From Aporrectodea caliginosa (lineage: Eukaryota; Annelida; Clitellata; Crassiclitellata; Lumbricidae): DNA of 64,000 nucleotides. The position numbers were made by a program, and so were the translations under genes. The stretch covers positions 298,501-362,500 of the forward strand of contig JACEVL010000152.1 of the NCBI GenBank assembly GCA_020284085.1, in the 5' to 3' direction. Shown piece by piece: positions 1 through 10,679 of this stretch. Numbering within the stretch: the first letter of the stretch is position 1; each line of letters opens with the position of its first letter. Under the pieces are notes generated by a model. That model worked only from the letters and a program-made list of their open reading frames with translations, was not told the DNA's origin and did no database searches.

Positions 1-1596
1 AATATAACGGAGTATGAAGTTAAAGAATTTAACAAGTTTTACATGTAAAAATAGATTTATTAGTAAAAAGTAAGTGTTTCAGAGATATATTGTAATGTGG
101 CTTAACCTTTACAAACTTATTAGTGTGTGCGCTCCATGTTTACTTGTGTGCGCTTGTCTTACGGCCTCTGTGCGCGCGCACACGCGCACAGCTTAGAGGG
201 AACATTGCTTATTAGTAACTGTTTTATCATGCTACAAGAATCTCAACCGGTTTTCTTAATTGTGCAGTCTTATGCTCATAACTTGATAAAAAATTGGTTA
301 TTCTCATCTCAAGAATAAAAGGAAATTGTTCTGTATTTCATACGTTCATTTGAACAATTTTATCTGGAAACAAGTAAACAAAACGTTAATTTTAAATCGT
401 TTCTATAGTTTGTATGTCTAAGAGAAACAATTTTATCTGAAAACAGACAAACGGCATCAGCCTAGAATGTTCAGTAATGAGTCCCGCTTCTGATAGATGC
501 CAACTGGGAGAAGTATTGGATGTTGGCTGGATCGATACCACGAACCTAAAAAACACAACAAGTAGTTGGTAGATAAGCTAACCTAGGATATATTTAAAAA
601 AGAAACCCAATTTCCAATATAATTGACATGGTGACAACATAAACCTTTGATTCAGTTCACCACCAATTTTGTTGGCTCACAATTCTTATCTTGAATTGTA
701 TGCATCACAATTCAAGCAAATTAAAATCATAATATTGGCGGTCAATGGGTTGCAAGAGGTTCAACTGATACATCAAAATTAAAGTATTTTCAAATCCCTT
801 AAAACGTATAATATGTATTAGAATATAATTAAACTTAAATGGATATTATGCACATTGTTTAACACGTAATGAAGGGGATTAGTGGGAATAATTTGTGTTA
901 ACACAATTTTGCGTTAAACACCTGATCAACCAAGCCAAGCAAAACAAATATGTCTAAAGATGTTGGCCACAGTGCTTTCAGTCTACCAGTATGCATAACC
1001 CAGACAGAAGAGATGAAACCCAAAGCATTAGCCACTTGCCCATGCTTCATTTGTTTGAAGTTATCTCAAGCCTTTAATATTAATATGTCACTACATTAGT
1101 CCAGATTCCAAGAAATATGCATGTTTCACGCTTCAGCAAAATTCTCGTATTCTCAGTTTCATAATAAAGGAACTAATTTATGATTAAAACCATTGATGCT
1201 GGAACAGACTACGCATCCACTTCACGTTAACCAATAATTCATGTTAAACGTTTTCTTGTTATGTGTGATTGTGTGTCCACTGTATAAATTGGTCCAAAAC
1301 TAATCGTAATCTCGAAACTTCTACAGCGCCCACAAAAGCGAAGTCACGGGAACCAGCTTATTCACAGGCACTCAATCAAAACAAAATCGATAGGCAGGGG
1401 GTCAAAATCCAGAGAGTCAGGCGGCTACGGTGGATGGTGTTGAGACGGCGAGGTAGGCAGGGAGAAGTGTTGGATGCAGGATAGGATTTGTCAACAAGCA
1501 GTGTTTTCAGTTTCGAGTGAAAAACTAGTGCTGTTAATAATAACGCTATCTGTTACCTTTGACTTTCTGGGACTAACATGTGTCGGATCTACTCAC
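1..1596. other. Intergenic sequence downstream of PSMA4
   Basis: AT-rich sequence with no exon I can support. Short open frames at 127-318 and 1269-1484 have no recognisable domain and no splice context. The only notable content is a dispersed repeat at about 1322-1425 (listed separately). I found no canonical AATAAA on the minus strand immediately after the PSMA4 stop. A weaker ATTAAA variant in that orientation lies near 1073-1078. Confidence 0.6.
1322..1425. repeat. Dispersed repeat, copy 1
   Basis: About 100 bp beginning ACAGCGCCCACAAAAGCGAA and ending in AGAGAGTCAGGC. It matches 16316-16430, where the same ordered blocks occur with scattered substitutions and a short insertion. Two copies 15 kb apart suggest an old interspersed element. 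I cannot assign it to a family. Confidence 0.6.
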
Positions 1597-4500
1597 TTAA
1601 GATGGCTTGTCCTTTTTCTTCTCTGCTTCAGCTTTAGCTTCATCTTCCTCGTACTTCTTGATCAACGCTTCTAATTCTGCAGCGAGCAGAATGCGTATGC
1701 GTGTCTGATCATTCTCGCGTGTTAGTGTTGCTATTTCCACTGAAAAGGTCAATCAGTAATATACTAATTAGCAGACAGCAGAAAAACAGAATCCAAGCTT
1801 GTGAAATATATGGAAAACTCTGTTGGATCACTCCTACAGGCCACTTGGTCTAGTCAAGCTGCCATACTCCAAACATTGGTAGAAATCAGTATTTCAAACA
1901 TGTCCATTTAAGGTAAAGCATGACAATGTGAAATTTTTTACAATCCCAAGAAATGTTCTTCAAAGGTGCAGTTTTTGGACAAAATAAGTAAAAATACATT
2001 TAACAAAGCTTTTCAACACATTTTCACCATTACTCAGATAAACTGCGTGTAACAAGTGCTTTAAATAAACAAGTCTATGAAGTTTTAATTATTAAAATAT
2101 AGACCACTAGCCCCAAATCTTAGCTTAATTCTAATGGATCACTTAATTTGCATAAAATGAAACTATTTCGAGAAATAAGATGAAAATCTGGTGTAATTTG
2201 AATCTAAATGTTGGATATTAGATACCTTTGTCGGCAGTCAGTTTGTTGGTGTCCAGTGTTTTACTCAGCACTTTTATGCTGAGTTCCAGGGCTTGTTTCA
2301 GGGTCGTTTCACCTTCTTTGTACTCTTGCTTCAACATGGAAACTGCAGCCTAACACAAAAGTAAAATAGTAATGATAATATCTTCATTTATTATTTCAAC
2401 CTCGCCCATCATGCCCCACTGCTCATTTTACCAGTGTCATCTGATCTTCTGCTCTTCGTAGGAGAGTGTTACCATTACCCTAAACCCCCTGTCTTGTCTT
2501 TGGTGAATATCCATTACAATATTCTCTGAAGACAAAATAAAGTGCTTATGATTTAACCTTGCAATTTCGTAACCAATACATGCACAAATATTGCACAGCA
2601 CACTTGTGAGATTTTTAAAAGGCACTAAACAAATATTCAGATACATACAACCTACAAGCACTAGCATATCTGAAAACTTGTAAAAGATTTTTCCATTTCA
2701 ATATATTCACTAAAGACACACAAGTAAAATTCTTATGATTTAACCCCTTTACCGGCTACCCCGAGAGGCACTCGGGCTGCGTTATCTTTCATTATTCGGC
2801 TAGCCCGAGTGGGCCGCGGGCTGTACTTTGCAAGCGGACAGCTAATCGTGTGTATGTGTGTGTGGGTATGTGTGTGTATGTATGATTGTATGTATGTATG
2901 TATATATGTACGTATGTACGTATGTATGTATCTATGTATGTATGTATGTATCTATGTATGTATGTACATATGTACGTATGTATGTATGTATGTATCTATG
3001 TATGTATGTATGTATGTATGTATCTATGTATGTATGTATGTATCTATGTATGTATGTATGTATGTATGTATGTATGTATGTATGTATGTATGTATGTACA
3101 TATGTATGTATGTATGTATATATGTATATATATATGTACGTATGTATGTATGTATGTATCTATGTACATATGTATGTATGTATGTCTGTAGAAAACATGA
3201 TCTTCCGGTGCTGTCCACATACTTTTTCACAGATCTGTATAATAATTGGCCGCCATGGTGACAGATTTAAAATTTTTAATGGACGGTAAAGGGGTTAAAG
3301 CTTGCAATTTCCAATTTCCATGCACATGTATTGCATACAATTAATTCTAAATCTAGAGTAAAATCAAGACAACTAACTCTCAGTAGGATGCGCAAAATAT
3401 AATTTTCAACCACCTATAACGGGTTACCTACCGAGCTATTGTTTCCAATGCATGTGGCCTTCCATCCTCCATAGTTGCCACTTGGATCACTCTGATACAG
3501 TTGATAGTTGTAGTGCTTATCCCAACCCATGTACAAAATCGAAACGCCGAATGGACGCTTTCCTAAAGAGAACAGCATTTGCAACATTTGCAACATTTGC
3601 AGTGGAGCAATTTTAGAATTTGAAACAGAGTATTTTGCTACATATCCTGTCTGTGTTTTCCAGTTCTCTTTGCAAGAAATAACAAATACTCAAGTCTCCC
3701 ATAGCATTACTGTAACATTTCCGTCTCTTAGAGAATTATACAACTAGGAAACAAGCCCCAAAGGTCTCAACCCTGGACCGGCACATTGCAGGGATTGACT
3801 CTTATTTCTGAGCCGATACCAATATTAAATACTATGAGCATGCTTACCCAAGCTTGTTTTAAATAATACACTTACAAGCTACATATGCACTACTTAACAT
3901 ACAAATGTATTTCATCATAAGACACTACCCAATAATCAGCTAATGTTCACCCTTAACTACTAAATGGCTTTACTTCAGTGATCAGATAACCAGTGTTTAT
4001 AATGTGATAAAGGATAGTTTTTGTTGTATGAATGATATTTTTAAAAGCAGAATGACTATCTGCAAAGCAGTACTTAAACAGTTAATAAACGTGAATAGGA
4101 CATGCTTATACGTGACCATAAAATAAAAATGCTAGAAATTTTATTTTGATTTTCTGCCACTCCTTGTCAGTTAGTTACCTCCAAACTGAGTGTATGCCTG
4201 CTTTATGTCACACAGAGTTGCCACAAGCTGCTCGCATGGAACAGGTTCCTGGTATTGTAACATATGGCGCTGTGAGAAGAGACGCAGCTGATTGGTCAGA
4301 ACATTTGCATCTGATGTAATACCCGCAACACTACACGCCATATCACTGGAAAAAAAAAACTAAAATTATCTTAATCATGCCAGAAAACCACCATCAATAC
4401 AATCTTGCACAAGTGTGTCCTTTTTGTGGCCACAAACTGTAGCAGACACCATCACCTTTGTACCATATGAACAGTCTGCATGATAGCTAACACATATTTA

Positions 4501-6192
4501 GAAGTAAGTCTTTTGTACTAAAGTTCTGTGTTGGTTAGCTAGGCATTTAATCTAGCAGTAGTCATCTAGACATGAATATTGATAATCATCTAAATAAATG
4601 ATTTACCATAATATTACAACACCCATTTGCAAACAAATAAATACAGAAAAAGCTTACTCATGCAGTTTATAAATCTTCTCAGAGAATGAAACATCATCCA
4701 GAAGTTTGTTGGTGTTTCTTTTTTCTGCTGCCAAAAGAACTCCGTCGGACGCTAGTATTCCAAGACAGGTACCAGCATGACCAATTGCCTCCATGGCATA
4801 CTCCACCTGGTACAATCGCCCTTCAAACACAAATTTTTATACATAATGCACAATTTATATACAGACTCTACTCAGAAGCAGGCTCTCACAAAAATAACAG
4901 TCTCATTCTGCCTCACTGATGACAATGTTCACATGTACATTCCACTCCATGGAGCCCAGCTATTGGCAATACCAAATGATGGAAATAAATGTTCAACTGC
5001 TCCAATTTTATGACCAGTTCTTTAATCAGTGATCCATATATCACAGTTCATCCTTTGTAACTAAGAAATTACTGAAAATCTAGTCTATACCGTGCAGAGC
5101 ATCTGCATGCTAGTTCAGCAACATTTCCTTTCTAAAAATCCCTTTTTGGTCCTGGTTAGCTCTGCTTCCCTATTGTACTTTGTTTCCTCTACTTCCATTC
5201 CTCCCTGCCACTCTCCCTATTAAATACAACTGAATATCATATAAAGTTCTGTCTAACAGTCGAAATTAATGTTTTGTTTGGCAAAGATCCCCAAATCAAC
5301 ATCTTTGTTCTCATATATTACCTGCATTTCTCTAAATATTCAGCAGGCCAATAGTCTAATTCACTTAATGTGCTGACAAAGTCACTGCCATGCCGCACAA
5401 TCATCCATGTAATGTCAATATTATACACACAAATTGCTTAACCCTTTAACGACGAGCTGCATTTGTTCCCATGCACGCTCGTCATTAAAGGGTTAATTCT
5501 GTGACTATAACTCAAGTCATTCACATATTAAACTCACCTTCCGGCGAAAAGATAGTTGTGCGTGAGTCATATCTTCGAGACTGCAAACATATAACTCATA
5601 GATTTAGTTATTTAGCAGTATAGTCTAAATTAATAAGTAAACTATACCATATACCAAGATAACTGGCCAATACTCACATATAAATATAACTTTTCAGATC
5701 TGCATTCTGCTTTATAAGTATTTACGTAACAATCTCGTAATCCTGGTAGTACCCAACCACACACATACACAGCCTAATAATGCAATGCTATGTAACTATT
5801 GAAGCTACGTTAATACGAGTAATTTAACTGTACCACTCACGTACTTTCACGCTGTTCAAATTAATTGGTTTTTATTTTTAAATGTTTCTACTTTCACCCA
5901 TTGCACCCACCCGCATATTATATGCCGAGGCAAAGAAAAATGAAGTTGCCAACGGCGGCCTCTCAATGGACTGCTCGATTTACATCAAGCAATCCAGAGT
6001 GAACGATAATACGAGTCATATTGTACAGAAGGCTACAATCTGAAAACAAGTTGCTTATTGAATCCGTCATATTACCCTACGCTCTTAAATTTGACCAAAT
6101 AACCAACAACAAATAGGCTACAAAATAGGCTAAAACAATACTAATAATAAATTTTAAAGTTTAATCATTTTAAATAAAAAACTGCTAACCAT
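1597..6192 (-). CDS. PSMA4: Proteasome subunit alpha type-4 (20S core, alpha ring)
   Basis: PSMA4 encodes an alpha-ring subunit of the 20S proteasome, which gates the proteolytic chamber in nucleus and cytosol. Seven coding exons, 5' to 3' on the minus strand, are 6192-6190 (the ATG alone, then GTTAGC donor), 5580-5538, 4820-4658, 4345-4179, 3562-3432, 2349-2226 and 1739-1597. All joins keep frame, with GT-AG borders. The sum is 774 nt, or 257 residues; the human protein has 261. The N-terminus [15 protein letters not shown] followed by [11 protein letters not shown] is the alpha-subunit signature. Internal blocks include [17 protein letters not shown] and [18 protein letters not shown]. The C-terminus is a lysine/glutamate-rich tail ending KKDKPS, as expected for this subunit. 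An initiator codon alone on exon 1 is a layout I recall for other animal PSMA4 genes. Intron 5 hosts a SINE piece and a TTAA element. Confidence 0.96.
2387..2500 (-). mobile_element. tRNA-derived SINE family B, 5' fragment
   Basis: Read on the minus strand this starts GGGTTTAGGGTAATGGTAAC and continues into TGGTAAAATGAGCAGT. The same head and body occur at 59815-60150 and, more diverged, at 18040-18335. It is internally deleted and ends in an ATT-rich tail. It lies in intron 5 of PSMA4. Confidence 0.6.
2740..3298. mobile_element. TTAA-flanked element containing a TATG microsatellite
   Basis: TTAA at 2740-2743 and at 3295-3298 bracket inverted ends CCCCTTTACCG (left) and CGGTAAAGGGG (right). 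That TTAA target and the CCCTTTA(A/C)CG ends match the short elements at 5438, 50036 and 58235, so this looks like an expanded member of the family. The inside is dominated by a microsatellite. An unoccupied paralogous target is visible at 2553-2556 (see findings). TTAA targeting is typical of piggyBac-type transposition; assignment to that superfamily is inference. Confidence 0.7.
2853..3186. repeat. (TATG)n microsatellite
   Basis: More than 300 bp of TATG units with interspersed TATC, TACG and TATA variants. All three forward frames stay open and translate to monotonous Met-Tyr-Val-Cys strings. These open frames follow from the repeat and are not genes. Confidence 0.95.
5438..5496. mobile_element. 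Short palindromic TTAA element (about 59 bp), copy A
   Basis: TTAA, then CCCTTTAACGACGAGC, a short centre, then GCTCGTCATTAAAGGG and TTAA. The two arms are inverted repeats with one mismatch. It lies in a PSMA4 intron. Related copies are at 31611-31673, 50036-50104, 58235-58305 and, expanded, 2740-3298. Confidence 0.75.
5905..5976 (+). repeat. SINE family C 3'-part fragment
   Basis: The string TATGCCGAGGCAAAGAAAAA, then ATGAAGTTGCCAAC and GGCCTCTCAATGGACTGCTC, aligns with 53717-53802, the body of the tRNA-headed SINE starting near 53540. Only the 3' part is present here, inside PSMA4 intron 1. Confidence 0.55.
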
Positions 6193-6871
6193 GATGCAGC
6201 TTTTTGCGATAGTAACGATTCTGGCTGTACAGAGTAAGGAATGAAGAAGTTAAGGTGAGTGTCGACCAGAGCGACCACTCTCCATTCTCAGAAATACAAA
6301 GCTCTTGCCAGAAAATTCCCAAGATTGGCCAAAAAGTGTACCAATAAATCTCAAGTTACTGAAAAGGAAAAAGTTATGATGAAATATAAAATGCGTTTTA
6401 GCAATCACAATTATTTAAAAAAATCCTAGCTAAGAGCTGGCAAAGAAAAAACGGAGCATAACATTGAATTAATTAATATTTTTTATTGTATTCAAACATT
6501 TATAATAATAAACGTCTTTCAGACAAACCCACTAAGCGAGTTTTCTTCTAATCTGATACTCTGCCACTGTAGAAAAGTACGGTAAAAACTAGTCTGTAGA
6601 GCTTAGACAAAATTCCAAGATTGCTGTGTAAAATCCTCTGATCCCAAGTCGGACCCCAGAATCCCCAGATCTTGGGAAGCTCCCAATGAGTGGTCACACT
6701 GGTGTCAAAGCGTCAGAGTAGGTATGTAAATAATTTTCATAAATGGAGCCAGAAACATTGACTGATCGGCTAAAATTACAGGAATCAGGGCCTTTTGATC
6801 TACCAGTTGTTACAAATTTTATCTTGGGACAGTGTTTCAGCTGAATGCGTCAAAACGGTCAAATAATAATA

Positions 6872-7105
6872 ATAATAGGCCTAATATTTTTTATTTCATG
6901 AAGCGCTTGACAAAATTCACAAGAACACAAATTACAGAAGACACAAATCAACAAAGCTGCAACCATGCAAGGCGCAAGCTGATTGTACTTTTGCTGCCAC
7001 CTAGGGAATGAACGCATCAGGTAAACCCAGGGGTTTATGGGAATCTAACCGGGTCCGTGAAAACTTCAGGCAAGAGTGCTATCCATTATAGTATCCCCTC
7101 CTCGA
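6872..7105 (-). mobile_element. tRNA-derived SINE family B
   Basis: On the minus strand the head carries a box A-like ATAATGGATAGCACTC and a box B-like CCGGTTAGATTCCC, the expected RNA polymerase III internal promoter arrangement. The body contains GCCTTGCATGG and the 3' end is an ATT trinucleotide tail (AATAATAATAAT on plus). The order matches 59815-60150. Confidence 0.7.
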
Positions 7106-7483
7106 AATAAATATTCTTAGTTCAAACTAACTGCAAAGAAATCTAACACTGCCTGTATTATTTTATAAAAACGGATGAATTATCCGTACAAACGTTACTA
7201 AGACGTGCTTGCGATACTTTTAGCACTCTCTGAAACGAGACTTTATATATTATACGGGCGAAGCAATCACTCCACGCACATAGTATTTTGATCTCGCATG
7301 GGGTCTCGGAGATTAAGCTTCATGATTTGGCCCGGACCACCACTGTTTACTGCATAGACCTACTATATATGGTATACTGTTCCCAATACAAGTATGATGA
7401 GGCTTCCGCTTCGCCAGCAATCACGAATTTGCTTCTCTAAGTGCTTTGGTCCGTAACCTGGTACGCTCTGGCTTCCTACCCAA

Positions 7484-7580
7484 GGGGCCGTCCATAAATG
7501 ACGTCACGCATTTTTGGGCCGATTTTTAACCCCCACCTCCCCCTCGTCACAAAAAGTAACACCCCTGAAAAATGACGTCA
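7484..7580. mobile_element. Truncated DNA-transposon end
   Basis: Begins GGGGCCGTCCATAAATGACG and contains a second TGACGTCAC about 90 bp on. The GGGCCGTCCATAAATGACGT string resembles terminal sequences I associate with invertebrate DNA transposons. No opposite terminus was found in the window, so this is a solo or truncated end. Confidence 0.45.
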
Positions 7581-8504
7581 CAAAGCTCTGATCCCTAAAA
7601 CAAAATTTCCATTTCATAATAAAACATTTTTCAAATCACATTTGTTGTATTAAAGCAGAAAGTCAGTGTCACCAACTCTTATTCTTTCTTAGTTGTGACC
7701 TACCTCAAGAACTTTCCTTATCTCTACATATAAATTGCTCAACGTTTTCTAACTGTTTAAGAATTAAATTGACACAGTTCTTTGAATGTTTCTCCTTTCT
7801 TCAAACACAGTTATTTCAAACATCTACTTCAATATCAAAGTTCTTATCAATACAACTCAACTGTAACTTCTAACATACAGGCTACAGCTCTCTACTGCAT
7901 TAAAACAACACTGTATTGTTCAAGTTCACTGTCATCAGCAGTTTCTAAGTTTGGCGCGCTAACTGCACGTGTAACAGGAATCTACCGTCAGCCAATGTTT
8001 AGGCTACTTTAGGCCAAGCGCCCACGAGCCGACAGCGCAACTAAGGCCCAAAACTAAAACCGCTTAACAATCGATACACATTATATATATATCAACCTAA
8101 GGAACACCTGTGCTTATTATATATGCAAAATATTTGTTCACAGTCAGATATTAAAAAGGAGTCGTTGGAAAGCTGATATTAGCATAAAATTAACTTGAAT
8201 ATTCATCGTCTAACCAATTACTATAGATGTTCAGAATATTTTGTAGTAGAACAATTAAGCAAAATGGAAAGAGTAGAATTACCACAATAACATATTCATT
8301 CCACGGATTGTAAAGCTCTGGTAGAATCATTAGAATTTAAATGTTTAATGTCGCAAAACTTCGCTCCTAGGTAAACGAGACCTCACGCCGGTGACACCTG
8401 GCGAGTGTTTAGGAAACTTTTTAAACTTTATTCTATAAGACACCTTTCTTTTAGCTGACCTGCGCTGGTTATATACGCCTTGAGAGTAAAATTCTATCGG
8501 AGAC

Positions 8505-8805
8505 TAATCTCTTTGGTCGTGAAGAATCAAGTTACTTCGTCGCTGAATTTTAATCAGTCGTGCACACAGAAGTTTCGCTCGTCGATGGAGTCTTCTACGA
8601 CGTCCACCTTCCTGGCACCGACTTTCCGCTCGTCGCTGAGTCTCGCCATGTTGCTGGAGATTCGTCCTACGTCGCTCGCCTGTGAATCTCCTGCCGAACC
8701 TCGCTCGCTGAACATTGTTCGTCGCTGGAACCTGCTGCGTCGTTCACACTCTGGAATACCGCTCGCGATGGAGCACGTTGGTTGGAGCTTCCTTCGCTAA
8801 AATTT
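8505..8805. repeat. CpG-rich block with degenerate CGTCGCTGR repeats
   Basis: A CpG-rich patch in AT-rich surroundings. CGTCGCTGA, CGTCGATGGAG, CGTCGCTCGCC and CGTCGCTGGA recur every 25-40 bp. One frame stays open for 106 codons (8480-8800), giving a Ser/Arg/Leu-rich peptide with no domain I recognise. It abuts the minisatellite at 8810. It could be an eroded tandem array, a CpG-island promoter or an unknown exon; I favour the first. Confidence 0.45.
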
Positions 8806-8809
8806 TGTA

Positions 8810-9200
8810 TGCCGAGGTCGAGAAAACTGAAGGCGCTTGGAATGCCGAGGTCGAGAAAACTGAAGGCGAAAACTTGGAATGCCGAGGTCGAGAAAACTGA
8901 TGGCGCTTGTATGAATGCCGAGGTCGAGAAAACCAAAAACTGAAGGCGCTTTGAATGGTCCAGATGTTATTGAAGGTCGCTTTGAATGCATGGATGCCGA
9001 GGTCGAGAAAAATACCTGAAGGCGCTTTAGAATGCCGAGGTCGAGAAAACTATATAAGGCGCTTGGAATGCCGAGGTCGAGAAAACTGAAGGCGCAGGAA
9101 TGCCGAGGTCGAGAAAACTGAACAAGTAATGCCGAGGTCGAGAAAACTGAAGCGCTTTGGAATGCTCAGGTCGAGAAAACTGAAGGCGCTTTGAATATAA
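8810..9200 (+). repeat. Minisatellite, about 33-bp unit, 10 copies
   Basis: Ten units share the core TGCCGAGGTCGAGAAAACTG, usually followed by AAGGCGCTTGGAA. Unit starts are near 8811, 8843, 8880, 8916, 8995, 9033, 9069, 9101, 9130 and 9163. Lengths vary from 29 to about 79 bp because of indels between the constant cores. The AGGTCGAGAAA core recurs once more at about 9607. Open frames on both strands are a by-product and shift register between units. Confidence 0.9.
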
Positions 9201-9582
9201 CAGTTTACTTAAGAAGATCACACACAAAGTTTACAACGGTGTTCGCTAAAAAACTCGAAAGAGTCTCGTTCTTCTGCCAGCCAGCAACCCTTTATGTTAC
9301 TTAGGTTCCCATGTAGACCTACAATGCAGAATGTTCAGCGTGTTCAGTTCACTGTTACGGAGGTTCACAGCCTCCATTCCGTACAGCAAGAATGGTTTGC
9401 AGTGTGCAAAACAAGAAGCAGTTAATACTTTGCAACATTTGCTATACAGAAAGACTTTTAGAACTAGACACTCATTTCATGCAAACAAACTTTAAATGAT
9501 TTGGCAGAAACAAGAACACAGACCAAATAAATATTCGAGTTTTTCTACAGCAGTTAATTTCGAGAAAACACTATTTACACTA

Positions 9583-9654
9583 ATTGGCCCTTCTTTTCGT
9601 CTTGCAGGTCGAGAAACTAAGGTTGATACATGCAGGACGAAAAGAAGGGCCAAT
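9583..9654. mobile_element. Short fold-back element
   Basis: Perfect 19-bp inverted repeats (ATTGGCCCTTCTTTTCGTC at 9583-9601, its reverse complement at 9636-9654) flank a 34-bp loop. The arms extend a few bases inward with one mismatch. The loop contains a copy of the minisatellite core AGGTCGAGAAA. Confidence 0.7.
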
Positions 9655-9781
9655 CCTCATTACCCGAGATTTATTTACATTTAATTTCATGTCAATACTC
9701 TAGTTCTTCAACACAAATAGGGCTTGTGGGTCACAGAGTGATGCCGACAATAAAATAAAGGTCATCAGCATACATAATGCA

Positions 9782-10228
9782 TAGGGATAGACGAAAATCT
9801 TGGACGGTCAAAAAGTGAACGAATCACGGCATACTTTATAAAAAATTGCCAAATTCACGGCGAATTCAAGGCACCAATTATTCATAAGTCATATTGTGTT
9901 CATAAAACGTTGATTTCAATTATTTGTTTACGACAGCACAGACACTGTGACTTAGTCAGTACGTAAAAATAACAATGTCACGGCTCCTAGATTAGTCAGA
10001 ATACGACGGATTAATTTACTTTTGGCGCCATCTGGCAGTTGAATAAATATGCCTACTTTTTTGCCAATGTATAGTTCATGACCCAAGGCGGCCGTTTTCG
10101 GTCAAATTTGTCATGTTCAGTAGAAAAAACTTATGAATTTCGACACAAAAAAGTCCAGCACATGTGAAAATCACGGCAAACGCCAAAATTCACACTTTCC
10201 ATGAATTCGTGATTTTTGTCTATCCCTA
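9782..10228. mobile_element. Terminal-inverted-repeat element inside the LINE remnant
   Basis: Starts TAGGGATAGACGAAAATC and ends GATTTTTGTCTATCCCTA, nearly perfect inverted ends about 447 bp apart. LINE sequence continues on both sides, so it inserted after the LINE. I see no coding capacity. The target duplication is unclear. Confidence 0.65.
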
Positions 10229-10679
10229 ATATTAATGCACCCCCAGAATAATGATCAAAGTGCTTGATCAAAAATCCTAACCCCACAAACTTAGAATGAT
10301 CATATCAGGCAACATGTTATCCCATCTGACATAGGCTGCACACATACTATACCAACATTACGAGCCTGCACAAAAACTCATGAAGGATTGATCTATCCAT
10401 TAACTTGCTGAATAATGCAGTGATTGACTCTATCAAAAGCTTTGGACATGTCAAAAGCACACAGGTTTACATTAGATTATATTAATAAACGTAATCAACT
10501 ACTGATCTGACAGCAAGCAACGCATAAGAACACCCAGAGCCATGTTTGAAACCAAACTGCAGGTCTGATGCTGAATAACTGATGAGACACGTGATCAGTT
10601 ATTTTCGACACGTTGTAATGGTGAACGTTTGAAACACGAGATGGATTGTACATGTTGTTTCTTGACGAGCTACAGGAAG

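Larger units (their letters stand above)
6200..8480. other. Intergenic sequence upstream of PSMA4
   Basis: Apart from a short PSMA4 5' leader, whose transcription start I cannot place, no exon is supportable here. A SINE at 6872-7105 and a transposon end at 7484-7580 are listed separately. The open frame at 7782-8012 has no domain and sits in AT-rich sequence. Confidence 0.55.

Noticed and set aside
2809..3261. Open frames of 100-150 codons rich in Met-Tyr-Val-Cys
   Set aside because: They are translations of a (TATG)n microsatellite open in all frames.
8480..8800. 106-codon open frame
   Set aside because: No domain, composition driven by CpG-rich degenerate repeats, no splice or homology support.
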